A DNA stretch of 36,669 nt from CAYGGE01 sp966250865 (GTDB lineage Bacteria > Patescibacteriota > UBA1384 > CAYGGE01): contig CBINIT010000008.1 of assembly GCA_966250865.1 (NCBI GenBank), forward strand, positions 1-36,669, read 5' to 3'. The notes under the pieces were generated by a model that searched no databases, was not told the DNA's origin, and saw only the letters and a program-made list of their open reading frames with translations. A program made the translations under genes and the position numbers. Shown here in pieces: positions 30,553 to 36,669 of the stretch (its first letter is position 1; every line of letters begins with the position of its first letter).

Positions 30553-31515
30553 CTAGGTTAAAGGGTTGATGGCCTTTCCTTTTTCAAGAAACGCCACCAC
30601 ATTTTTTGCGACAATCTCACTCATCTCATCTCGAGCCTCAACGGTTGCTGAGGCGATGTGCGGCGTAAGAACAACGTTGTCGAGTCGTTCAAGATCGCGG
30701 CTAATTTGGGGTTCGCGCTCAAAGACATCGAGGCCGGCGCCAGCGATCTCTTTCTTTCTTAAGGCGTGAATCAAGGCTTTTTCATCGACGACTGGACCGC
30801 GGGCAGTATTGATTAAGATGGCAGTGGGCTTCATCTGAACCAGTTCCTTTTCACTAATCAAATGCTTGGTTGTTGGGAGGAGCGGTACGTGAAGGGAAAC
30901 GACATCGGCTTCATGGAGGATCGTCTCCAGCTTGTGGTACTCAACGTTATACATCTTCTCGAGCTCTTTGTTGCGCATTTCGTCGGTATAGATGACATGC
31001 ATGCCAAGGGCTTGAGCAATTTGAGCGACTCGACCGCCGATGCGGCCAAGACCGACAATACCAAGCGTTTTCCCTTCCAGCTGCATGCCAAGCAGCAGCT
31101 CGGGTTCCCACTGCTTGTATTTGTTAGCGCGAGCAAATTTATCGGCTTCGACGACTCGACGTGCAACGGCCATAATTAAAGCAAAAGTGTGTTCGGCGAC
31201 CGCATTGGTTAAGACGCCAGGCGTATTGGTGACGACGATATCGCGCTCCTTAGCCGCTTGCAGATCAATATTGTCAAAACCAACGGCGTAATTGGCGATC
31301 ATCTTTAAATTGTCACCAGCGGCATCCATGATTTCGGCGTCAATATGGTCGGTTAAAAGACTCACAATGACATCAACGTCCTTCACGGCGCGTTTCAATT
31401 GCCACTTGGATAGCACATTGTTTGATGAGTTCATCGTGACATCGAACTTTTCTTTAAGCGTCTCGATGCCAGGGCCAGGAAAACGGCGGGTAATGAAGAT
31501 CTTTGGTTTAGACAT
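30553..31515 (-). CDS. D-isomer-specific 2-hydroxyacid dehydrogenase (glyoxylate/hydroxypyruvate reductase-like)
   Basis: This is an NAD(P)-dependent reductase of 2-oxoacids, 320 residues. The Rossmann motif is GLGRIG (155-160), with Asp178 (YTDEM) at the end of the second strand suggesting NADH preference. The catalytic residues are Arg239 in NTARGPVVD, Glu268 in GLDVFEREP and His286 in LTPHIASAT. The start MSKPKIFITRRFPGPGIE is typical of glyoxylate/hydroxypyruvate reductases. It lies 1 bp behind the transketolase C-subunit gene, in the same operon. The substrate is inferred from family likeness only. Confidence 0.93.
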   Translation of the reverse strand: MSKPKIFITRRFPGPGIETLKEKFDVTMNSSNNVLSKWQLKRAVKDVDVIVSLLTDHIDAEIMDAAGDNLKMIANYAVGFDNIDLQAAKERDIVVTNTPGVLTNAVAEHTFALIMAVARRVVEADKFARANKYKQWEPELLLGMQLEGKTLGIVGLGRIGGRVAQIAQALGMHVIYTDEMRNKELEKMYNVEYHKLETILHEADVVSLHVPLLPTTKHLISEKELVQMKPTAILINTARGPVVDEKALIHALRKKEIAGAGLDVFEREPQISRDLERLDNVVLTPHIASATVEARDEMSEIVAKNVVAFLEKGKAINPLT

Positions 31516-31516
31516 A

Positions 31517-32515
31517 TTATCCTTTCTTGCGTTTCAGCACACGGTGGACGGCGCTGCGAATATCTCGGGCTTTTAAGCCAAATTTCTTTAATAATTCATC
31601 GGGTTGACCGGACTCGCCAAAACGGTCGGACATGGCAACTGGTTCGATTGGAAGTGGGAGGTTGCGAGCATAAAACTCACTCACTGCACCGTAAAGACCG
31701 CCGTGAACTTGATGCTCTTCAACGGTGACGACAGCTTTACAATGTTTGCCGATCCGCTCGAGGGTGTCCATGTCTAACGGCTTGATGGTATGCATGTTGA
31801 TGACCGTGGCTTGGATCTTCTCTTGGGTAAGTGTCTCAGCGGCTTGGAGCGCTTCGTACACCAGTGGACCGGTCGCTACGATAGCTACATCGGCACCGTC
31901 GCGCATGACTTGTGCTTTACCGATGGTGAACGGGGTAAGCTCGGCTGTAATGACTGGCGTTTTCTCTCTGGCAAAACGGAGGTAGACCGGTCCATTGTGA
32001 TGGGCGGCGGCGAGGGTAGCTTTTCTGGCTTCAATACTGTCACACGGGTAGATGACGGTCATCTTCGGCAAAACTCGCATGATCGCAATATCCTCAAGCG
32101 CTTGATGAGTTGCCCCGTCGGGCCCGACCGAGATACCGGCGTGACAGCCGGCAATCTTCACATTTGCTTCCGAATAGCAGACGGAAACCCGAATCTGATC
32201 CCAGTTGCGTCCCGGGCTAAAGGTAGCATAACTACTGATGAATGGAATCTTTCCCGAAAGCGCAAGTCCGGCAGCAACGCCTGCCATATTTTGTTCAGCG
32301 ACACCCATTTCAAAAAATCGTTCGGGGAATTTCTTGGCAAAACCATCCATGCGGGTTGACTCAACGAGGTCGCCGGTCAGCCCAACCACGTTTTGGTTTT
32401 CTTCGGCCGCTAAAACCAGGCCTTCACCAAAACCGTTACGAGTCGGAAGCTGCTCAACATCCTTATCGAAGAGTTCAGGGTTTAAATAGGTGCTATAGGC
32501 GGCAGGTAGTAACAT
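31517..32515 (-). CDS. Transketolase, C-terminal subunit
   Basis: The product is 332 residues, corresponding to the pyrimidine-binding and C-terminal domains of transketolase. Family blocks are MGVAEQNMAGVAAGLALSG with the catalytic Glu, SSYATFSPGRNWDQIR, and GISVGPDGATHQALEDIA. The C-terminal domain carries VEEHQVHGGLYG. Its ATG shares one base with the stop of the N-subunit gene (TAATG at 32515), a layout that favours coupled, equimolar synthesis. The two chains together move two-carbon units between sugar phosphates in the non-oxidative pentose phosphate pathway. Confidence 0.95.
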   Translation of the reverse strand: MLLPAAYSTYLNPELFDKDVEQLPTRNGFGEGLVLAAEENQNVVGLTGDLVESTRMDGFAKKFPERFFEMGVAEQNMAGVAAGLALSGKIPFISSYATFSPGRNWDQIRVSVCYSEANVKIAGCHAGISVGPDGATHQALEDIAIMRVLPKMTVIYPCDSIEARKATLAAAHHNGPVYLRFAREKTPVITAELTPFTIGKAQVMRDGADVAIVATGPLVYEALQAAETLTQEKIQATVINMHTIKPLDMDTLERIGKHCKAVVTVEEHQVHGGLYGAVSEFYARNLPLPIEPVAMSDRFGESGQPDELLKKFGLKARDIRSAVHRVLKRKKG

Positions 32516-33357
32516 TACTCATGCTCCCCTTTAATACGGTTACGCAGTGTTCGAAGTTCTTGCAGCGCAGTCTTTGCTTGCTCAGCGTTCGGCGGAACGC
32601 CATGCCACTTGTAGTCATTTTCCATGAAGTCGACGCCTTTACCTGGGATGGTATGGGCGACGATGAGCGTCGGTTTCTCGGCAATAGCTTTCGCCTCTTC
32701 GCAGGCATCGATAATGCTTTCAATATTGTGTCCGTCAACTTCAATAACATGCCAGTTGAAGGCTTCGTACTTCGCGCGTAGCGGTTCGAGCGGCATGACA
32801 TCTTCGGTAAAGCCATCGATCTGAATATTGTTTCGATCCATGATCGCCGTAACATTGTTTAGTCGATTCTTCCCGGCAAACATGACGGCTTCCCAAATCT
32901 GCCCTTCCTGCTGTTCGCCGTCTGACATGATGCAGTAGGTCTGGTAGCGACGCTTGTCGAGTCTTGCAGCGAGGGCCATACCGATAGCTTGCGACAAGCC
33001 CTGCCCCAGCGGACCAGAGGAGTTGTCGATGCCTGGCAGGGCAAGATTGTGAGGGTGGCCATGGAGACGGGTGCCCAGCTGGCGAAGGGTAAGGAGCTCT
33101 GATTTTGGGAAATACCCTCGGTGCGCTAGGGTTGCGTAGAGAACGGGGTTGATGTGACCACAAGAAAGAATGAGTCGGTCACGTTCGGCCCAGTGAGGGT
33201 CCTTAGGGTCGACGTGCATGACCGAAAAATAGAGCGCGGTAAAGACGTCGGCCATGCCGAGTGGCCCGGCCGAGTGGCCTGACCCAGCGGCAAGGAGCAT
33301 CTTAATAATGTCCATGCGTATTTGGTTAGCAGTGGTTTCGAGTTCTTGTTGGCGCAT
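32515..33357 (-). CDS. Transketolase, N-terminal (thiamine diphosphate-binding) subunit
   Basis: The product is 280 residues. It holds GHSAGPLGMADVFTALYF, HGHPHN and SSGPLGQGLSQAIGMALA. The ThDP/Mg motif reads MSDGEQQEGQIWEA and continues to MDRNNIQ, the GDG-N motif with Ser in the first position. It stops where single-chain transketolases continue into the second domain, which the next gene supplies. GAGGGG lies 3 nt before the ATG. A tiny membrane-protein gene precedes it by 18 bp and probably shares the transcript. Confidence 0.95.
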   Translation of the reverse strand: MRQQELETTANQIRMDIIKMLLAAGSGHSAGPLGMADVFTALYFSVMHVDPKDPHWAERDRLILSCGHINPVLYATLAHRGYFPKSELLTLRQLGTRLHGHPHNLALPGIDNSSGPLGQGLSQAIGMALAARLDKRRYQTYCIMSDGEQQEGQIWEAVMFAGKNRLNNVTAIMDRNNIQIDGFTEDVMPLEPLRAKYEAFNWHVIEVDGHNIESIIDACEEAKAIAEKPTLIVAHTIPGKGVDFMENDYKWHGVPPNAEQAKTALQELRTLRNRIKGEHE

Positions 33358-33375
33358 TACCCCTCACTTCGTTGT

Positions 33376-33552
33376 CTAATCTGCCTCACTACTATCAACC
33401 ACCCCGGGTGTTGCCTGCTCAATAGAGACGGGTTGTTTCGTAAAGGGATTACCGTTCACGAGAAGCCATACCCCAAAGCCAAGCGTTATGGCAAGAAGAA
33501 TGATCGAAACAGAGGCGGCAAGCACAAAACGGGGACGATGATCCTGAGTCAT
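33376..33552 (-). CDS. Small single-pass membrane protein
   Basis: The product is 58 residues: a short basic N-terminus (MTQDHRPRF), one hydrophobic helix (about residues 10-32, containing SVSIILLAITLGFGVWLLV) and a hydrophilic, acidic C-terminus ending VVDSSEAD. The N-in topology follows from the basic start. The gene fills the gap between the adenosyltransferase and transketolase genes and has a well-formed leaderless promoter at exactly the right distance, which is the main support that it is real. It is the first gene of the transketolase operon. The function is unknown. Confidence 0.68.
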   Translation of the reverse strand: MTQDHRPRFVLAASVSIILLAITLGFGVWLLVNGNPFTKQPVSIEQATPGVVDSSEAD

Positions 33553-33558
33553 ACGTTA

Positions 33559-33587
33559 AGCATAACAAAAGAACGGAGGGAGAACAA
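33559..33587 (-). promoter_or_regulatory. Leaderless promoter of the transketolase operon
   Basis: TTGTTC (33587-33582), 17 nt, TATGCT (33564-33559), 6 nt, then the ATG at 33552. No ribosome-binding site lies between. The spacing is the same as for the fur and C39 peptidase genes. Confidence 0.68.
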
Positions 33588-33588
33588 A

Positions 33589-34155
33589 TTAGTCGCGATC
33601 AGCCTTCCAGGAAACATCGCCGTTGCCGCTTTTCACGTTGGTGAAGCGGGCAGCGGTAAAGAGGAAATCAGATAGACGGTTAAGGTAGCGGATGAGTTCG
33701 GAGTTGGTTTCATGTTCGGCCGATAGGGTAATGACTTTTCGTTCAGCCCGACGGCATATAGTTCGGGCGAGGTGAAGAGCGCTGGCAGCTTGGGTTCCGC
33801 CTGGCAAAATGAACTGGGTGAGCTGGGTGAGATCTTTGTCGAGAGTATCAATGTGCTTCTCAAGCCAGGTAACTTTTTTAGCTGTCACCTCAGGGACTTT
33901 AGCTTTACTTCGACTTTTCTTGTCGGAAAGACTTGAAAGTTCCGAGCCAATGTCGAGCAAGTGGTGTTGTACGGTAAGGAGTATCTCCTGGAGATCGGCT
34001 TGGCTAATGGGGAGAAAGCTAATTGCCAGACCAATCGCAGAGTTCAGTTCGTCGACTGTGCCGTAAGCTTCGATTCGGGGATCGTCTTTTTTGACACGTT
34101 CACCGCCAAAGAGTGATGTTTCGCCTTTGTCGCCCGTTTTCGTGTAGATTTTCAT
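33589..34155 (-). CDS. Cob(I)alamin adenosyltransferase, PduO type
   Basis: The enzyme transfers the adenosyl group of ATP to cob(I)alamin to give coenzyme B12. It is 188 residues with the five-helix PduO fold. The ATP-binding N-terminus is KIYTKTGDKGETSLFGG, then RIEAYGTVDELNSAIGLA, and the C-terminal motif FILPGGTQAASALHLARTICRRAER. AGGAATTAGG precedes the ATG, which overlaps the stop of the phosphatase gene by 4 bp. No B12-dependent enzyme is visible in the window. It is the last gene of the mutY-phosphatase operon. Confidence 0.94.
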   Translation of the reverse strand: MKIYTKTGDKGETSLFGGERVKKDDPRIEAYGTVDELNSAIGLAISFLPISQADLQEILLTVQHHLLDIGSELSSLSDKKSRSKAKVPEVTAKKVTWLEKHIDTLDKDLTQLTQFILPGGTQAASALHLARTICRRAERKVITLSAEHETNSELIRYLNRLSDFLFTAARFTNVKSGNGDVSWKADRD

Positions 34156-34940
34156 CCTAATTCCTTTTGCTCTCGGATAACGGCCAGCATGGCATCGTGG
34201 ATCGGTTGGTTGCAGCTGGCGAAGAAGAAGCGACTGGTGTCGGTGTCGGGCTTGCCTTTGAAGGTGTTAACTATTGCTCCGGCTTCTTTGGCGATAATCT
34301 TTCCGGCTGCGAAATCGTAAAGCTCTGAGCCATCGATCACCACGCCTTCAATTTTACCGGAAGCGAGGAGACAAAAGTCATTGGCAATTGACCAATTGGT
34401 GAGGACTCTTTTGACATTGTGTTGGTGAAAATCCTTAGCTAAATTTGCTTCAACATGTGGGGGCGTATCGTAGCCGCAGCCGTGCGCGAGAGTAGACCGG
34501 CTCATCTGCGTTTCAGGGCTGACTCGGAGTTGATCACCTTCTAGAAAGGCGCCCTCACCTTTTACCGCGTAGTACAGTTGGTCGATGATCGGTTGGTAGA
34601 TGACACCAGCGACGATTTCGTCGTTTTTGAGGAGGGCGATACTGACTGAGAAATTGGCGATGCCAAGGGAAAAGTTGTTAGTTCCATCAAGCGGATCGAT
34701 GACAAAGGTGTATTCTGACTGTCGGTCGATAAACCCGGTCTCCTCGGACTGGATGTTATAGTGGCTAAAGTCTTGATCGAGGACTGTTAAAATTGCTGCT
34801 TCAGACTCAAGGTCGGCCTTCGTTCGAAAGTCAGAAGCCATGCTTTTCTCGGTAACCTCAAGAGTTTGGCCGAAGTAGCTTCGTAAGATCTCGCCGCCAG
34901 CTCGGGCGGCTTGTTGCATGGCAGTGCATTCCTTAGTCAT
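34152..34940 (-). CDS. Inositol monophosphatase family protein
   Basis: This is a Mg-dependent phosphatase of about 255-262 residues. Metal ligands are visible: Glu66-Glu67 in SEETGF, Asp82 and Asp85 in IDPLDGTNNF, and an Asp in DGSELYDFAAG near the C-terminus. Family members act on inositol phosphate, 3'-phosphoadenosine 5'-phosphate (CysQ) or fructose bisphosphate; which one applies is not readable. ATG 34940 overlaps the mutY end by 8 bp. ATG 34919 is an alternative and has AAGGA 9 nt upstream. The adenosyltransferase gene follows by a 4-bp overlap. Confidence 0.92.
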   Translation of the reverse strand: MTKECTAMQQAARAGGEILRSYFGQTLEVTEKSMASDFRTKADLESEAAILTVLDQDFSHYNIQSEETGFIDRQSEYTFVIDPLDGTNNFSLGIANFSVSIALLKNDEIVAGVIYQPIIDQLYYAVKGEGAFLEGDQLRVSPETQMSRSTLAHGCGYDTPPHVEANLAKDFHQHNVKRVLTNWSIANDFCLLASGKIEGVVIDGSELYDFAAGKIIAKEAGAIVNTFKGKPDTDTSRFFFASCNQPIHDAMLAVIREQKELG

Positions 34941-35805
34941 GGGGCAATCCGATCGTTTGTTGGTGGATAGTAATGAGCCCGTCTTTGGCCAAATCTTCCA
35001 GTAACTGGGGGAGCGGGTAGGGGATTGGGCCCAGTCTCTCCTCTAGTTCGTTTATTGTAAGCCGCTCCTGTTCTCGAAGCAAGCGGAGGATCTGGCCGCG
35101 GAAGTAGCGCTTGCTGGTTTTGAAGTTGGACTGTTTGGGACGACTAAGGGGAGTGTCGGAGACTTCGGGTAGGGGAAAGGCTGAGAGGGGAGGGAAGAGG
35201 GCGACGAGGGCGGTTTGTTGTTCTCTCGCTCCCCTCTTTTTGGCAATGATACTGCCAATGTCCATAAGTGCATTGTGCCAATTGCGCGAATGGCCTTTTG
35301 GCAAAAACTGTTCGGCAACTACCCGAACTTCTTTATCGCTGACCTTTCCCCTATCCCCAAAAACTAGTAATTCGTAAATGCGTTTAATGTTCGTATCAAC
35401 GAGAGCAATGTCTTGATTGTAGGCAAATGAGCAGATGGCCGCCGCCGTGTACGGTCCAATCCCCGGTAATTTGCGTAACTCCCCTTCCTCGGTCGGAAAT
35501 TTTCCGAGCGTATGAATAGCCTGTGCTGCTCGTTGGAGGTAGAGGGCGCGGCGGTTATACCCTAGCCCAGCCCAAGCCCGGATCACCTCAGCAACCGGCG
35601 CCTTCGCCAGAGTCTCGACGGTCGGAAACTGTTCGAGCCACGCTTCATATTTCGGAATGACTCGATCAGCCTGCGTTTGTTGAAGCATGATCTCCGAGAC
35701 CATGATTTTGTATGGGTCAGTTGTATGGCGCCACGGCAAGTCTCGAGTGTTTTTCGAACACCAGTCGAGGACTACGTAACAAAATAGATCAACATCCGAT
35801 TTCAT
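34933..35805 (-). CDS. mutY: A/G-specific adenine glycosylase-like protein (MutY) without iron-sulfur cluster
   Basis: This base-excision repair glycosylase removes adenine opposite 8-oxoguanine. It is 290 residues. Glu38 in SEIMLQQTQ and Asp137 in LVDTNIKRI are the catalytic pair, and the helix-hairpin-helix is LPGIGPYTAAAI (113-124). The four-Cys [4Fe-4S] loop that normally follows ALMDIG is absent: no Cys occurs after residue 125. Instead of a NUDIX-like 8-oxoG domain the C-terminus looks like a winged helix (RGQILRLLREQERLTINELEERLG). ATG 35805 is used; a TTG at 35814 is in frame. No ribosome-binding site is clear. Confidence 0.88.
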   Translation of the reverse strand: MKSDVDLFCYVVLDWCSKNTRDLPWRHTTDPYKIMVSEIMLQQTQADRVIPKYEAWLEQFPTVETLAKAPVAEVIRAWAGLGYNRRALYLQRAAQAIHTLGKFPTEEGELRKLPGIGPYTAAAICSFAYNQDIALVDTNIKRIYELLVFGDRGKVSDKEVRVVAEQFLPKGHSRNWHNALMDIGSIIAKKRGAREQQTALVALFPPLSAFPLPEVSDTPLSRPKQSNFKTSKRYFRGQILRLLREQERLTINELEERLGPIPYPLPQLLEDLAKDGLITIHQQTIGLPHD

Positions 35806-35823
35806 CAATGTCAAAGATGTTAT

Positions 35824-36033
35824 TTAGTTAGTGCTAGTGGAGCTATCTTTTTCTGTATTGCTCTTAGATAGCTGTTCTTTAAGCTTTCTAATTTGCTTAG
35901 AGCTTTCATCCAGTTTTTGCATATCTTCCCTAACAATTTTCTCACTGGTGCTCAGTGGAAGCTTATCCACTTCGCTTGTTAAAGGCTCCATAGAGATTTT
36001 ACCTTGGTTTGATGAGCTGATAAAAGTTATCAT
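35824..36033 (-). CDS. Small hydrophilic protein, probable coiled coil
   Basis: The product is 69 residues, rich in Ser, Lys and Glu. A heptad-like segment (KIVREDMQKLDESSKQIRKLKEQL) is probably a coiled coil, and the tail is Ser/Thr-rich. No signal or membrane segment is seen. The start overlaps the stop of the proteinase gene by 4 bp (ATGA), so the two are coupled. The base composition is AT-rich like its partner and unlike mutY 18 bp downstream. The function is unknown, possibly an accessory to the proteinase. Confidence 0.68.
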   Translation of the reverse strand: MITFISSSNQGKISMEPLTSEVDKLPLSTSEKIVREDMQKLDESSKQIRKLKEQLSKSNTEKDSSTSTN

Positions 36034-36669
36034 ATCGTAGCCTTTAAGAACTTGATTACTTTACCACGGTTGGAATTTATGTTTTGCTCATACTCTTTCC
36101 ATAACTCGTTCCAATAGTATGTATCTTCGGCGTCTTTAACGATAAAAAGCCAATCTCTTAATTCATTTCTCCTGATAGCGAACGCATGGTCAGGGTATAG
36201 CCATACTAATTGACGAATCACCAATCCTGCAGCGCGTTCACGTGTTTTTTCTGACTTAATATATTTTAACATGTGTTTATTTAGTAGCTCAGTACCATAT
36301 TGCTCAGCGATTGATAGTAATCTCCTCGCCTGGTTGTAGATTTTCACATCTTCTCTACAAAGCATAGGTGAAATTAATTTTGAAATTGACTTGCTTGCTA
36401 ACTCAAGGCTTTGACCAATAGGCAGCCCTAACTCAGTGTGAATTTCAAATGCAAGTTGTTTCTCTCTATCTTCTGCAGTGTCTAACATCCCATCGATGGA
36501 TTTTACGATATCTAAAGCTGATATGCTTGCCGTCTCGTTGTTGGGATGTATCATAGGTTTATCTAGCGGGCCCAGTTCAGAAATAGGGCCCATTACTAGT
36601 CTATCGGCACCACAACACATCATTGTACCTGAGCTTTTTGCTTCTTGGGCTACCATAATGGTTATATCT
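36030..36669 (-). CDS. Serine dehydrogenase proteinase (SDH_sah, ClpP-fold) family, N-terminus cut by window edge
   Basis: The visible 212 residues are the C-terminal part of a ClpP/crotonase-fold serine protease-like protein. The segment EAKSSGTMMCCGADRLVMGPISELGPLD matches the block around the nucleophile Ser in this family. The helical C-terminal region with LVWLYPDHAFAIRRNEL also fits. The frame is open to the window end, so the start lies outside. Codon use is AT-rich; one 60-base stretch (36241-36300) is about 27% GC. Such genes are scattered among bacteria and often sit in variable regions. The natural substrate is unknown. Confidence 0.68.
   Translation of the reverse strand, partial: DITIMVAQEAKSSGTMMCCGADRLVMGPISELGPLDKPMIHPNNETASISALDIVKSIDGMLDTAEDREKQLAFEIHTELGLPIGQSLELASKSISKLISPMLCREDVKIYNQARRLLSIAEQYGTELLNKHMLKYIKSEKTRERAAGLVIRQLVWLYPDHAFAIRRNELRDWLFIVKDAEDTYYWNELWKEYEQNINSNRGKVIKFLKATI

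Noticed and set aside
31790..32359. 189-residue open frame on the plus strand
   Set aside because: It is antisense to the transketolase C-subunit, with no start signal or recognisable motif.
33322..33675. 117-residue open frame on the plus strand
   Set aside because: It runs across the ends of three minus-strand genes and opposite the better supported 58-residue membrane protein, which has a promoter.
35809..35814. TTGACA at the start of mutY as a -35 element
   Set aside because: It lies at the coding start and the sequence 17 nt downstream (TGATCT) is a poor -10, so no promoter was called.
1..36669. Alternative genetic code with TGA read as Gly or Trp, as in some CPR lineages
   Set aside because: Several genes end at TGA at the expected length and no gene needs TGA read-through.

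Overview
The window looks like chromosomal DNA of an uncultivated, streamlined bacterium, most plausibly a member of the Patescibacteria/CPR. The inference rests on content: VanW and DUF2207 proteins, a split transketolase, many small signal-anchored surface proteins of unknown function, a sortase, dense packing with 1-23 bp gene overlaps, and promoters placed 4-8 nt from the start codon. The standard bacterial code fits, because several genes end in TGA and none is interrupted by it. No rRNA, tRNA, CRISPR or insertion sequence was seen. Most of the window is moderately GC-rich; the last ~850 bases are clearly AT-rich.

Layout. 1-4.9 kb (minus): hsp20, galU, two family-1 extracellular solute-binding proteins and a truncated secreted protein. 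5.0-5.7 kb (plus): a ComF-type phosphoribosyltransferase. 5.7-8.8 kb (minus): a Fur-family regulator overlapping a ZIP metal transporter, then a large membrane-anchored Ig-like protein. 8.9-17.5 kb (minus): pnp, a DUF2207 membrane protein, an ABC exporter, rpsO, a VanW protein and a small conserved-type protein. 17.6-20.3 kb (plus): a possible small ORF, an RBBP9-type hydrolase, a VIT/CCC1-like transporter, a GlsB-like membrane protein and a C39-like peptidase. 20.2-21.0 kb (minus): an anchored coiled-coil protein.

21.2-25.8 kb (plus) is the most striking region. Three consecutive exported proteins carry 2, 3 and 4 copies of one module that I counted to be exactly 70 residues in all nine copies, without internal indels. 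A sortase follows directly, yet none of the three proteins has a recognisable LPxTG-type signal. The cassette resembles a dedicated surface fibre or sheath system; I do not recognise the module as a named domain.

25.8-35.8 kb: a GH18-type glycosidase, a Bcp-type peroxiredoxin, a Pro/Ala-rich membrane protein and leucyl aminopeptidase. Then come an operon of a tiny membrane protein, split transketolase and a 2-hydroxyacid dehydrogenase, and an operon of a MutY-like glycosylase without an iron-sulfur cluster, an inositol-phosphatase-family enzyme and a PduO-type cobalamin adenosyltransferase. 35.8-36.7 kb: a small protein and a truncated ClpP-fold serine dehydrogenase-type proteinase in AT-rich DNA, probably the edge of an acquired segment.

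Control signals are unusually legible: good -35/-10 pairs with 16-18 nt spacing, several strong hairpin terminators shared by converging genes, and a class of promoters that should give leaderless or nearly leaderless mRNAs.
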